This document shows positions 25,783 to 34,438 of a stretch of DNA of 64,000 nt, one piece after another (the stretch's first letter is position 1; every line of letters starts with the position of its first letter). The position numbers and the translations under genes are program-made. This DNA comes from Algoriphagus taiwanensis. Lineage in GTDB: Bacteria; Bacteroidota; Bacteroidia; Cytophagales; Cyclobacteriaceae. The stretch lies in assembly GCF_036245645.1 (NCBI RefSeq), contig NZ_BTPE01000010.1:1-64000 (forward strand). The letters run 5' to 3'. The notes beneath the pieces are model-generated. The model saw only the letters and a list, made by a program, of their open reading frames with translations, searched no databases and was not told where the DNA came from.

Positions 25783-26394
25783 TCAATGCATCCGATCTCC
25801 TCTTAGCTCCATGTTTTTGAGGATTTCTGCTTCATAGTTAAGCCATTCCTGCCAGCGATGATTTACTTTCTCAGGATCCTGATAGGTCCGAGCCAATTCG
25901 ATGAAAGTAACATAATGGCCCGCTTCGGAGATCATCAGCTCGTAATAGAACTTTTGCAACTCGGCATCCTGAATATGCTTGGAAAGTAATTTGAATCTTT
26001 CGCAGCTCCTCGCCTCTATCAGTGCATTCATCAGGAGGTATTCAGTCAATTGTTGAGCTCTACTTCCACCTTTCCTGACGAATTCATTCAGCTTGGCCAC
26101 GTATTCATCCTTTCTCTGTGGACCAAACTTCATCCCTCTTTTGCGAAGCTGCTCCATCACCCGCTCAAAATGCCCCCATTCCTCGGCTACGATAGGGGTA
26201 AGTGTGTCTACAAGCTCCTCCAAATCATTAAATCGGACTATTAGACTGATGCAGGATGAAGCTGCCTTTTGCTCGCAATAGGCATGATCGACCAAAATAT
26301 CCTCGATTTGCATCTCTGCAATGCCCACCCATCGGGGATCCGTGGGCAGCTTTAAATGCAACATTTTCTGTCTTGTACTTTCTTCCCAACTCAT
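25783..26394 (-). CDS. miaE: tRNA-(ms2io6A)-hydroxylase
   Basis: This 203-residue ferritin-like diiron enzyme hydroxylates the isopentenyl side chain of ms2i6A at tRNA position 37, using oxygen. Iron-ligand segments are visible in order: EDILVDHAYCEQKAA (about 31-45), EEWGHFERV (about 71-79), EARSCERF (about 125-132) and SEAGHYVTF (about 155-163), giving the paired E...ExxH pattern. It is a single gene, flanked on both sides by spacer DNA with heptanucleotide arrays. Its product needs MiaA and MiaB, which are not in the window. Confidence 0.88.
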   Translation of the reverse strand: MSWEESTRQKMLHLKLPTDPRWVGIAEMQIEDILVDHAYCEQKAASSCISLIVRFNDLEELVDTLTPIVAEEWGHFERVMEQLRKRGMKFGPQRKDEYVAKLNEFVRKGGSRAQQLTEYLLMNALIEARSCERFKLLSKHIQDAELQKFYYELMISEAGHYVTFIELARTYQDPEKVNHRWQEWLNYEAEILKNMELRGDRMH

Positions 26395-26538
26395 ACCTAT
26401 TTGCGATTTACGAATGGTTGATTTAAGATTTTTTTGTGAAGAAGTTATTGCACATCACTATGATCAAAGGAATATGAGCTTTTAGATCAATTGAAACCCT
26501 ATTCCCAGCTTAAACAATAACTCCCTAAATTCTAATTC

Positions 26539-26629
26539 CTTACGTCTTGTATCAGGTGTCTTGCTTATTGCTACTTACTACTTGTGTCTAGTGCCTAATA
26601 TCTTCTATCTAAAGTCTTGCGTCTTAAAT
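26539..26629. repeat. Heptanucleotide array B (13 units), directly 3' of the porin gene
   Basis: Thirteen 7-base units in register, mostly starting CT (CTTACGT, CTTGTAT, CTTGCTT, CTTACTA, CTTGTGT, CTAGTGC, CTAATAT, CTTCTAT, CTAAAGT, CTTGCGT, CTTAAAT); two units (CAGGTGT, ATTGCTA) break the CT rule but keep the length. It ends four bases before the stop codon of the 648-residue porin gene, the same placement as array A. Confidence 0.78.
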
Positions 26630-26633
26630 TTTT

Positions 26634-28580
26634 CTAATCAAACAAATACCAAGTAATCCCCAAATCCAAAAACGAACGGTATCCAGTGTAATCCGGGGTT
26701 ACAAAATATCCTTCGTTGTTCATCAGACCTGAATTGAGGTGATTGTATTTGAATAAAACCCGGGTTCTGTTGATCCGGAAATTCAGGAACAAATCTGCGA
26801 CAGGATAGGCAAAGACATTGAAATCATTCTGCAAGTGAAACTGCTGATAGGATGGGTTGTAGGCATCAGCAAAAAAGGAGGACTTGTATCGGATATCCAG
26901 ACCAAGCTGTACGAAAATGTTTTCGTCAAACATCGGACTATCAAAGTAAATTCGGGTGTTGGCGTACCAATTCGGTATGCGAATCACATCGGAGGCGGCC
27001 CCGGTGAGTTCGGTATAAATCACTTCCAAATCCAGCCGAAATTTCTTTCCCAGCTGAGCATTGGCCTGAAGACCCGGCATCAACATAAATACTTCCCCAT
27101 TGGCCTGCGCTACTTCCAGATTCTCATCAAAATAGACATAATTGTTCACCCGGTTCAGGGTAAGCATAGGGCGAAGATGTACACCTTTTATGAAATCCAA
27201 CTTAAGCCTGCCCTGAATCTGATCTACTCCGATATTGGAGAAATCATTGCTCCAGCGGAAGTGATTGCCAAAATACATCTGCTGCATGGCAGTGGGCCTG
27301 TAGAGCGCTTTGGTATATTCGGCTTCAAGCCAAGGCGACACGAATTTTCCATGAATCCGAAATGCATCCGTGAGCAAATATTCACCATCAGCCTGCAGGG
27401 ACCACTGATCTGAGATTTTACCAATCAATTCTCCTCCAATGTAAAATTCATTGTATCGCTCCGGACCATCTTCAAAAAACGGGTTTTCCAATCTCGCATT
27501 TCTCAGTTTGGTGTAGGCATTGTAGAAAAATCCTTTGTAGGTACCTTTTACACCCATTTCATTTCTCCATTCCGAAAATCCATGAAAATTCTGAGTGGTA
27601 TCGGATTCCTGAAATCGATTGGAATTATAAAAGGAGGAATCCGTGGTATTCAGATTGGCGAGGAAACTGAGCTTTTGGATTTTTCGGTCAAACACATGGT
27701 AAACCTGAAGACCATTGCCCAACTTATACTCATGATAAAGGTGATAATCCTGCCTCAGGTCAATGGCACGGGAATTTCTCAGCCAGACTTTTGCATCCTC
27801 GTAGGTATAGTATAGTGAGGTGCTGTCTACCTCGGGAGGGATAATTCCGCCAATTTCATTCACCAAGTGTCTCATTCGGGAAAATGCCCCTAAGAGCCAG
27901 TATTTCCCATTTTCTGAACGATAATTGGTGTGCAGCCCATAGGCATTTTGCTCAGCCATGTAATCATCCCTTGTGTTGGGATTGAGAGTTTTCCGGATTC
28001 GCTGGGTCCGAAAATCAAAGCCCACATTCCATCTAGGATTCACATTCCTTGCAAAGTAGATATCGAGCATATTTCGGTTGCCTCCACCAAAAAATGCCGA
28101 CATCTCCGTGAAAGGAGATTTTGTATCGAAATACCGCCTCTTTGACGGATCTACGAAATAAGGATCATAGGCATGAAATCCAGAGGTGGTTCCGATCAAT
28201 TCAGGAACTTGATAGAATACAGGTTTTGTGGCACTTCCGATATTGGCCAAATCCTGGTATTTCCACCCCCCTTTTTGGACGGGATCATAATTATGGAAGT
28301 TGTCCAACAGGGTGTCCTGCTCGTAGAGCGTCAGGCTGTTTCTTCTAATGTCCTTTTCAAAGAAATAGAGGGAAGTCTTTGGGCCATAAACCATACGGGT
28401 ACTGTCATCCAAAAGGGTCCTTCTCCCCTCCTGCTCCGTCTCCTGTGGATCTGCAAGTTCCCGGCCCGGTCGGGCGGTCTGTCCGGTAGGCGGATTTCCC
28501 TGCACAGGTCGCTGCGCAAAAATCCCCTGCACACTCAGCAAGGCTAAGAAAACACCTAAGACTAATCCTTTTCTGATCAC
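26634..28580 (-). CDS. Putative porin, large outer-membrane beta-barrel protein
   Basis: This 648-residue protein has a signal peptide ending near IFAQ-RP. A Pro/Gln/Arg-rich linker follows to about residue 55, then a long barrel region rich in alternating aromatic strands, ending in GITWYLFD. The overall pattern and the segments DPYFVDPSKRRYFDTKSPFTE and FFGGGNRNMLDIYFARN match the Bacteroidota putative porin family (PF14121). It starts with GTG at 28580, overlapping the lpxK stop as GTGA, so the two are translationally coupled. Transport specificity is unknown. Confidence 0.8.
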   Translation of the reverse strand: MIRKGLVLGVFLALLSVQGIFAQRPVQGNPPTGQTARPGRELADPQETEQEGRRTLLDDSTRMVYGPKTSLYFFEKDIRRNSLTLYEQDTLLDNFHNYDPVQKGGWKYQDLANIGSATKPVFYQVPELIGTTSGFHAYDPYFVDPSKRRYFDTKSPFTEMSAFFGGGNRNMLDIYFARNVNPRWNVGFDFRTQRIRKTLNPNTRDDYMAEQNAYGLHTNYRSENGKYWLLGAFSRMRHLVNEIGGIIPPEVDSTSLYYTYEDAKVWLRNSRAIDLRQDYHLYHEYKLGNGLQVYHVFDRKIQKLSFLANLNTTDSSFYNSNRFQESDTTQNFHGFSEWRNEMGVKGTYKGFFYNAYTKLRNARLENPFFEDGPERYNEFYIGGELIGKISDQWSLQADGEYLLTDAFRIHGKFVSPWLEAEYTKALYRPTAMQQMYFGNHFRWSNDFSNIGVDQIQGRLKLDFIKGVHLRPMLTLNRVNNYVYFDENLEVAQANGEVFMLMPGLQANAQLGKKFRLDLEVIYTELTGAASDVIRIPNWYANTRIYFDSPMFDENIFVQLGLDIRYKSSFFADAYNPSYQQFHLQNDFNVFAYPVADLFLNFRINRTRVLFKYNHLNSGLMNNEGYFVTPDYTGYRSFLDLGITWYLFD

Positions 28581-29623
28581 TGAATGCCTAATTTTTCACG
28601 GATTTGGGCGAGAAGCATTTCCTTTTCCTGAGATTCAAATTTCACTTCCATTGGGAGGGCAAAAATCGGAATTTCCCTAAATTTTCCCTCATTTGCCAAA
28701 ACTTTAAGTTTCTCGGCATCCTTCTCCGTGCAAAGAATCACTGGGTTTGCGGAGGACAAATCGGACCATGAGCTGGCAATTTTCTCCCAATCCGTAACAG
28801 AAAATTTATGATGGTCCGAATATGAGAAAGAATACAGTACTTGGAATGTCTTTTTGCAATAATTCACAAAAAGACTCGGGTCAGCCAAACCTGAAACCAA
28901 GATAACCTTTCCTGAAAAAGGAACATTTTGGTGCACGGAATAAGGCTTTCCATAGTTTAATCCAGAAAAAAATACAGGTGCATCTATACTGATGTAGGGA
29001 TGAAGTCTATTTCGGAATTCAGTTTTTGCAGAGTCGGATAACCCATCAGGACATTTAGTCACCACTACCAAATCGGCCCTTTTGGCACCCGACCTAGCTT
29101 CTCTGAGTCTTCCCATGGGCAAAATTTGGTCTGAAAAAAAAGGGTTGGAATAGGGAGTGAGAAGTATATAAAAGTTCGCCTTCAATTGTCTATGCTGAAA
29201 GGCATCATCTAAAATCACCAAGGCCAAATCAGGGTCTGTTTGATGGATTTTTTCCAAGGAATCAACCCGGTTTTCCCCTACAAAAACGGGGATTTCTCCT
29301 TTAAATTTGGAATAAATCTGAAGAGGTTCGTCTCCGATTTGTTCAGGTGAACTATGGGGATGAGCTTGCAAAAATCCCCTGGTTTGCCTTCCATAGCCTC
29401 TACTGAGTGTGGCGAGTTTTATTTCTTCTTTGAAAACCTTCACCAAAAACTCCACCATTGGCGTTTTTCCTGTACCTCCTACACTAAGATTCCCCACCAC
29501 GAGGGTTGGAATGGACGAACGGTGGCTTTTTATCCAAGACAGATCAAAGAGTAAATTCCGGATAGCAGTGATCATCCAAAAAATAAGGGCAAAGGGCGCA
29601 AGCAGGTAAGCGTACCAAGGCAT
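28577..29623 (-). CDS. lpxK: Tetraacyldisaccharide 4'-kinase
   Basis: This 348-residue inner-membrane-associated kinase phosphorylates the 4' position of the lipid A disaccharide. An N-terminal hydrophobic helix (APFALIFWMITAIRNLLF) is followed by the P-loop VVGNLSVGGTGKTPMVEFL near residues 41-59. LSRGYGRQTRGF, ILDDAFQHR and LPMGRLREA are standard LpxK motifs. It shows that the organism makes phosphorylated lipid A, which fits the O-antigen locus upstream. It is divergent from the nif3-like gene across a 39-base gap and couples to the porin gene downstream. Confidence 0.9.
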   Translation of the reverse strand: MPWYAYLLAPFALIFWMITAIRNLLFDLSWIKSHRSSIPTLVVGNLSVGGTGKTPMVEFLVKVFKEEIKLATLSRGYGRQTRGFLQAHPHSSPEQIGDEPLQIYSKFKGEIPVFVGENRVDSLEKIHQTDPDLALVILDDAFQHRQLKANFYILLTPYSNPFFSDQILPMGRLREARSGAKRADLVVVTKCPDGLSDSAKTEFRNRLHPYISIDAPVFFSGLNYGKPYSVHQNVPFSGKVILVSGLADPSLFVNYCKKTFQVLYSFSYSDHHKFSVTDWEKIASSWSDLSSANPVILCTEKDAEKLKVLANEGKFREIPIFALPMEVKFESQEKEMLLAQIREKLGIQ

Positions 29624-29636
29624 TGGGGAGAATTGC

Positions 29637-29663
29637 TAATTTTGACCAAAGAAAACAAAAATA
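29637..29663. promoter_or_regulatory. Back-to-back candidate -7 elements between lpxK and the Nif3-family gene
   Basis: The 39-base divergent gap contains TAATTTTG on the plus strand (29637-29644) and TATTTTTG on the minus strand (29663-29656). Both match TAnnTTTG exactly and point to the genes on each side with leaders of about 12 and 26 bases. The -33 elements are not clear and would lie inside the opposite genes. Confidence 0.35.
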
Positions 29664-30763
29664 TGGGACATCGGATTCAGGATATTCTTTCTTACCTCGA
29701 GCAAGTCGCTCCTGCAGCCTATCAGGAGGACTACGACAATGCCACCTTGATCTGTGGAGATCGCAATGCAGAAGTGAAAGGCGTATTATGCACGCTGGAT
29801 TGTACCGAAGAGGTAGTCCAAGAAGCGATCGCACAGGGGGCCAACCTGATTGTGGCCCATCATCCCATTGTCTTTCGTGGACTGAAAAGCCTGACCGGAA
29901 AAAACTACGTGGAACGAACGGTCATTTCAGCCATCAAAAACGACATCGCCATCTTTGCCATACATACCAATCTGGACCATGTAGCTCATGGGGTCAATAA
30001 AAGAATAGCAGACAGGCTTGGCCTGAAGGAAACCAAAATCCTAAAGCCCAAAAAACAAACGCTGTCCAAACTGGTGTTTTTTGTCCCACCAAAGGATAAA
30101 GACCAGGTCCTGGAAGCAATTTTTGAAGGAGGGGCGGGACAAATCGGTGAATACAAAGACTGCTCTTTTCAATTGGAAGGTATGGGAACCTTCACCCCTT
30201 CCGAAAGTGCCAATCCCCATATCGGTCAGCGGGGAATTCCTCAGTACGAAAAAGAAGTTCGTGTGGAAGTGATTTTGCCTGCACACCTTTCTGGAAAAAT
30301 CATTCAAAAGCTCAAAAAGGCCCATCCCTACAAAGAGGTGGCCTATTACCTGAGTCAGCTGGAAAATGAAAATCAAGAAGTGGGTGCCGGCATGATCGGG
30401 CAATTGGAAGAGACCATGGAAGAAGGGGCTTTTTTGGACTATTTGAAAGAAAAAATGAATCTCCAAGTAGTAAAACATACTTCTCTGTTAGGAAAAAAAG
30501 TAAAGAAGGTTGCTCTTTGTGGTGGGGCCGGGATTTTCCTTTTAGGAGATGCCAAACGGGCACAGGCCGATGTCTTTGTAACATCAGATGTCAAATACCA
30601 TGAATTCTTCGATGCAGAGGGTCAATTAATCCTTTGTGATATCGGGCATTACGAGAGCGAAATTTTTACAAAAGATTTATTGGCAGAACTATTGTCACAA
30701 AATTTTCCTAATATTGCACTCTATTTGTCAAAAGTAGTTACCAATCCCACATCCTACCGATAG
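29663..30763 (+). CDS. Nif3-like dinuclear metal-centre protein
   Basis: This 366-residue protein belongs to the Nif3/YbgI/DUF34 family. It starts MGHRIQDILSYLEQVAP, and metal-binding motifs include NLIVAHHPIVF, AIHTNLDHV and the C-terminal GHYESE. It is the long form with an inserted PII-like domain in the middle (about residues 130-240), as in many Bacteroidota and Firmicutes. A GTP cyclohydrolase I type 2 annotation is common but poorly supported. ATG 29663 is preferred to 29633, which would run through the promoter-like element. It sits three bases before the zinc-ribbon gene, a pairing widely conserved. Confidence 0.85.
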   Translation: MGHRIQDILSYLEQVAPAAYQEDYDNATLICGDRNAEVKGVLCTLDCTEEVVQEAIAQGANLIVAHHPIVFRGLKSLTGKNYVERTVISAIKNDIAIFAIHTNLDHVAHGVNKRIADRLGLKETKILKPKKQTLSKLVFFVPPKDKDQVLEAIFEGGAGQIGEYKDCSFQLEGMGTFTPSESANPHIGQRGIPQYEKEVRVEVILPAHLSGKIIQKLKKAHPYKEVAYYLSQLENENQEVGAGMIGQLEETMEEGAFLDYLKEKMNLQVVKHTSLLGKKVKKVALCGGAGIFLLGDAKRAQADVFVTSDVKYHEFFDAEGQLILCDIGHYESEIFTKDLLAELLSQNFPNIALYLSKVVTNPTSYR

Positions 30764-30766
30764 TAC

Positions 30767-31534
30767 ATGGAAAGTACAGTAGCACAAAAACTCGACGCTA
30801 TCTACAACCTTCAACTCATAGATTCTAGATTAGATGCCATCATCAAAGTAAGAGGAGCCCTCCCTGAAGAGGTTCAAGACCTGGAAGATGAGATAGCAGG
30901 CTACGAAACCCGACTCCAGAAATTTCAGAATGATATCAGCACTTTTGAAGAGGATATCAAAAGATTCAAGGAAAACATCAAGGATTCTGAAAAACTGATA
31001 AAAAAGTATCAGGATCAGCAGATGAATGTCCGAAACAATCGGGAATACGATGCAATCACCAAGGAACTTGAGCTTCAGGACTTGGAAATCCAGGTTTCTA
31101 AGAAGAAAATCGCTGAGACAGGTGTAAAAATCGACCAGAAAACTGCTGATTTGGACGAGCTTTCTGCTTTGATGAAAGACCGTCAGAAAGACTTGGATCT
31201 GAAGAAAGAAGAATTGGATACCATTGTTTCCGAAAGTGAATCAGAAGAATCCAAACTGATGGCTGAGCGTGAGAAAGCCCTGAAGAAGGTGGAAGACCGC
31301 TTGGCCAAGTCTTACGAAAAGATCCGTGCCAATGCTAAAAACGGACTGGCTGTAGTTATGGTAAAAAGAGGTGCATGTGGCGGTTGCTTCAACACAGTTC
31401 CTCCTCAAAGACAGGCTGACATCCGTGAAAAGAAAAAATTGATCGTCTGCGAGCACTGTGGAAGAATCCTTGCCGGTGTAGAAGATGAGATCGAAGAAGA
31501 AAGCAAGCCAAAAAGAAGAACAGCGAAAGCTTAA
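30767..31534 (+). CDS. Coiled-coil protein with C4 zinc ribbon (PF02591 family)
   Basis: This is a 255-residue acidic and basic coiled-coil protein (about residues 20-180, rich in E, K, D, L). A C-terminal zinc ribbon follows, CGGCFNTVPP and then CEHCGRIL, giving four Cys near residues 203-230. The lysine-rich tail KPKRRTAKA ends the chain. The family is found beside nif3-like genes in many phyla, and here the start lies three bases after that gene, so they form an operon. Function is unknown; nucleic-acid or ribosome association has been proposed on the basis of the zinc ribbon. Confidence 0.83.
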   Translation: MESTVAQKLDAIYNLQLIDSRLDAIIKVRGALPEEVQDLEDEIAGYETRLQKFQNDISTFEEDIKRFKENIKDSEKLIKKYQDQQMNVRNNREYDAITKELELQDLEIQVSKKKIAETGVKIDQKTADLDELSALMKDRQKDLDLKKEELDTIVSESESEESKLMAEREKALKKVEDRLAKSYEKIRANAKNGLAVVMVKRGACGGCFNTVPPQRQADIREKKKLIVCEHCGRILAGVEDEIEEESKPKRRTAKA

Positions 31535-31546
31535 TCATAACAACAA

Positions 31547-31575
31547 AATCCCCGAAACCATCGGGGATTTTTTTT
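31547..31575 (+). terminator. Intrinsic terminator after the zinc-ribbon gene
   Basis: AATCCCCGA (31547-31555) pairs perfectly with TCGGGGATT (31561-31569) around the loop AACCA and is followed by a run of T. It lies 12 bases beyond the stop codon. Confidence 0.88.
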
Positions 31576-31721
31576 GTCCCCTTTCTTTTGGGAATCTATC
31601 ATGAGAGCTATTGGTCCGTCAACTTACCAATCGATAGATTGCATTGATTTTTTTGGATAGAATCCAAGATTCACTTCAAACAAATTTGCATTACAGCATA
31701 TTATATCCTTACTTGAAGGCC

Positions 31722-32147
31722 ATGAGAATACTTATCATTCTGCTTTTTTCAATTTTGACTTCGGCTCCGTGTCTTGCAAAAGACCCGGAGACCAAAACTT
31801 TTTTGGTTTTATTCAAAATTGAAGAGCTCAAACAAGCGAAAACTTCGCTTAAGCAGATTGAACAGCAATTTTCTTCTTTTTTCACTACCAAAACATACAG
31901 CGGAAATTCGGAACCTGCACTTCTTATCAGTATTCCCAACTGTGATTTTGACGAGTGTTTCTTGGGAGAATTTTTGGTGGATACTGGCAATGAGCAAAAA
32001 ATGCAATTACAAAAATTAGCTTTTCGCCTTTTTGATTTGACTGAAAATAAAGACCTGCATCAAATCTATATCGCCAAATTCGAAGAGGAGCAATCCCCCA
32101 AGAAAAAGCCCCTAAAAACTACTCGCTTGGCTGCCTCAAATCCTTGA
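31722..32147 (+). CDS. Hypothetical secreted or periplasmic protein
   Basis: This 141-residue protein starts with a signal peptide (MRILIILLFSILTSAPCLA-KD). ATG 31722 is preferred over 31644 because it begins the signal directly. The mature part is short, with two Cys (NCDFDECFLG) that could form a disulfide, and a Lys/Pro-rich end. I do not recognise a family. Its last 29 bases overlap the 3' end of the convergent phosphatase gene, so the two transcripts are antisense at their tails. Confidence 0.6.
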   Translation: MRILIILLFSILTSAPCLAKDPETKTFLVLFKIEELKQAKTSLKQIEQQFSSFFTTKTYSGNSEPALLISIPNCDFDECFLGEFLVDTGNEQKMQLQKLAFRLFDLTENKDLHQIYIAKFEEEQSPKKKPLKTTRLAASNP

Positions 32148-32754
32148 GGTGATTCTGATCATTGAACTTTTTAATGGAGAATGATCCATCCTCCAACTGA
32201 TCCAACAAATAAAGACAGAGATTCGAGTGTCCGAATTGATCCATATATTTCAGATTGTAGTTTAGGATCAGACTCAAAAAAATCCGCATTGCACGCCCAT
32301 GCATGCAGACAAGGATAGTTTTTCCTGGGCCATTGAGAATAATATCAATGCCTCTTTTCATTCTCTTCGCAACTGTATTTGGACTTTCTCCACCAGCGAT
32401 GGCATAGTCGAGATTTCCTTGCTGCCATTGGTGCAGCATATGTTGATAGTACTCCCCTTCTTCAGGAGTCATAGGAGTGCCTTCATAATCTCCCCAAGAA
32501 ATCTCATTGAGTTCGGTCAGAGCCCGAGTGGGAGTACCTCTATCGATAAATGCCTGAATGGACTGCTTGGTTCTGATTAATCCTGTGTGGTAAATCTGAT
32601 CAAATTCCACATCGGAATAGGCATCAAAAAAAGCCTGGGCTTGGGCACGTCCTGTGGCATTGATCGGAGCGTCAATTCCGCTTCCCTGCACTACCCCTTG
32701 AAGGTTAAAATCGGTCTGTCCGTGACGTACTAAGTAAATTTTTTTTCGATCCAA
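32119..32754 (-). CDS. Histidine phosphatase superfamily protein (phosphoglycerate mutase-like)
   Basis: This 211-residue protein has the phosphohistidine signature LVRHGQTDFN at residues 8-17. The supporting Arg is in HTGLIRTKQS, the acid in LNEISWGDYEG, and the second His in VCMHGRAMRI. It should be a cytoplasmic phosphatase; the substrate could be a small phosphorylated metabolite or cofactor precursor. The family does not allow a specific call such as phosphoglycerate mutase or CobC. It is divergent from the menaquinone genes and convergent with the hypothetical gene. Confidence 0.82.
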   Translation of the reverse strand: MDRKKIYLVRHGQTDFNLQGVVQGSGIDAPINATGRAQAQAFFDAYSDVEFDQIYHTGLIRTKQSIQAFIDRGTPTRALTELNEISWGDYEGTPMTPEEGEYYQHMLHQWQQGNLDYAIAGGESPNTVAKRMKRGIDIILNGPGKTILVCMHGRAMRIFLSLILNYNLKYMDQFGHSNLCLYLLDQLEDGSFSIKKFNDQNHLKDLRQPSE

Positions 32755-32761
32755 GATTCTT

Positions 32762-32769
32762 TATTTTTG
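32762..32769 (+). promoter_or_regulatory. Candidate -7 element upstream of the thioesterase-menF-menD genes
   Basis: TATTTTTG matches TAnnTTTG exactly and lies 38 bases before the thioesterase ATG. A T-rich stretch (32739-32746) is at the -33 position but lacks a clean TTTG. Confidence 0.38.
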
Positions 32770-32807
32770 TCGACACCCCAAATAAACTCGATTTAGCTCA
32801 GATTTTA

Positions 32808-33230
32808 ATGATTTTTCTCCAAACACCCTCTCTGGACCACCTGAATCAAACTTCCCGGAACACCTTAGTTCAGCATTTGGGAATAGTATTTACCGCTGTA
32901 GGAGAAGACTATTTGGAGGCAACAATGCCCGTCGATGCTCGAACCAAGCAGCCTATGGGATTGTTACACGGTGGGGCAAATGTAGTCTTGGCTGAAACCT
33001 TAGGAAGCCTTGCATCCTCCTTGACGATTGACCTGAGCAAAAAGGCTTGTGTGGGATTGGAGGTCAACGCCAATCATCTCCGGTCAGTAAGGGAAGGTCT
33101 AGTCAAAGGAATTGCCAAACCCATACACTTGGGTAGGTCCACTCAGGTCTGGGAAATCAGAATTTTGGACGAAAAGGATAAATTGTGCTGCATTAGCCGA
33201 CTGACGATGGCTATTCTGGATAAAAAATGA
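32808..33230 (+). CDS. Hotdog-fold thioesterase, probable DHNA-CoA thioesterase
   Basis: This 140-residue PaaI/YbgC-type hotdog enzyme has the signature MGLLHGGANVVLAETLGSLAS, where the HGG and the Glu are the usual catalytic segment. The genomic position, overlapping menF by four bases (ATGA) and upstream of menD, points to hydrolysis of 1,4-dihydroxy-2-naphthoyl-CoA in menaquinone synthesis (MenI role). A general acyl-CoA thioesterase cannot be excluded from sequence alone. It is cytoplasmic and likely tetrameric, as typical for the family. Confidence 0.78.
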   Translation: MIFLQTPSLDHLNQTSRNTLVQHLGIVFTAVGEDYLEATMPVDARTKQPMGLLHGGANVVLAETLGSLASSLTIDLSKKACVGLEVNANHLRSVREGLVKGIAKPIHLGRSTQVWEIRILDEKDKLCCISRLTMAILDKK

Positions 33231-34438
33231 GTATCACCGCAACAGGAAATCAAATTTCAAAAGCAGAGGTTTTAAACGCCCTGTTTTTAAAAGGACTGGA
33301 TTCAGGAGGAGCATTTGCTCTTTGGCGAAAGCCCAAATCAAGTAAGCTGGAATTTATCCAAGACGATCAGTCCGAGCCTATTCGGGTCAATTTGGAATTG
33401 GAAAACCTGTCTGCAGGCTTTCTAGTCCACCCTTTTGCAGACCAAGAAGACAAAAAAGCCTACTTCATTCAAGCTAGTCGGTATTTCTCGGTTCACCTGG
33501 ATTCAGTCTCTTCGGAAATAGAAATACCCGAATGGTTGTCCACAGAATTGGGTGAGGAAGAAAGCAAAATCCGAATTGCAGAATTAATCCGGAACAGAAG
33601 TTTTTCCCAGCTTGAACCTGCTGGAGAATGTGACCAAAAAGCTCATTTCCTTGATTTGGTGGAAAAGGGAATCCAGGCTATTGATTCAGGTTTGTTGGAG
33701 AAAATCGTTCCGGCCAGAACCCGTCTCATCGATCTGCCTGAAACATTTGACTTAGCCCAAACTTTCACCCGGCTTTTGGAAGCTTATCCAAATTCCTTCG
33801 TGAATTTCTTTCATATTCCCGGAGTAGGAACTTGGATCGGTGCTTCTCCTGAGGTATTGATTGAAACCAAGGGGGATCAGTTTTACACCATGTCCTTAGC
33901 CGGTACTCAGCCCGCTCGTGGCGAAAACCCGCTTAAATCCGCGGCTTGGACTCAAAAAGAAATCGAGGAACAAGCCATGGTCAGCCGTTACATAGTGGAT
34001 TGCTTCAAAAAAATCCGCCTGAGAGAGTACGAAGAGCATGGACCTAAGACCGTGCTTGCCGGTAATCTACTCCACCTCAGGTCTGATTTCAGAGTAAACA
34101 TGAAATCCACCAACTTCCCCAATCTAGGCACGGTGATGCTGGAATTGCTTCATCCTACCTCTGCTGTTTGTGGGATGCCCAGAAAAGAGGCCCATGATTT
34201 TCTTCAGACTCATGAGGGTTTTGATCGCTCCTTTTTTGCAGGCTTTCTGGGTCCGGTGAATATTCAGGAGGAAACTTCCATTTACGTCAATTTGAGGACT
34301 GCAAATTTGCAAGGGGAAAAGGCAATCCTATTTGCCGGTGCAGGTGTGACTGAAGATTCCGATCCGGAAATGGAATGGGAGGAGACCGAGCTGAAATGCA
34401 ATATCATTGGTAAATTTCTTCAAAATCCATTCGATTGA
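33227..34438 (+). CDS. menF: Isochorismate synthase
   Basis: This 403-residue chorismate-binding enzyme carries the family segments KIVPARTRLI, GTWIGASPEVLIE, MSLAGTQPARGENP and TSAVCGMPRKEA near the C-terminus. The Lys in KIVPAR acts as general base in MenF/EntC enzymes and is present. It converts chorismate to isochorismate. The menD gene directly after it (overlapping stop and start) identifies the menaquinone role rather than siderophore, folate or tryptophan synthesis. It is somewhat shorter than E. coli MenF at the N-terminus. Confidence 0.9.
   Translation: MSITATGNQISKAEVLNALFLKGLDSGGAFALWRKPKSSKLEFIQDDQSEPIRVNLELENLSAGFLVHPFADQEDKKAYFIQASRYFSVHLDSVSSEIEIPEWLSTELGEEESKIRIAELIRNRSFSQLEPAGECDQKAHFLDLVEKGIQAIDSGLLEKIVPARTRLIDLPETFDLAQTFTRLLEAYPNSFVNFFHIPGVGTWIGASPEVLIETKGDQFYTMSLAGTQPARGENPLKSAAWTQKEIEEQAMVSRYIVDCFKKIRLREYEEHGPKTVLAGNLLHLRSDFRVNMKSTNFPNLGTVMLELLHPTSAVCGMPRKEAHDFLQTHEGFDRSFFAGFLGPVNIQEETSIYVNLRTANLQGEKAILFAGAGVTEDSDPEMEWEETELKCNIIGKFLQNPFD

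Noticed and set aside
29663..30763. GTP cyclohydrolase I call for the Nif3-like protein
   Set aside because: The family is often given this name, but the metal motifs only support a dinuclear metal-centre protein of unknown reaction.
33227..34438. Siderophore, folate or tryptophan chorismate enzyme instead of MenF
   Set aside because: It overlaps menD and a hotdog thioesterase, and carries the MenF/EntC-type KIVPAR lysine; no siderophore, pab or trp genes are near.
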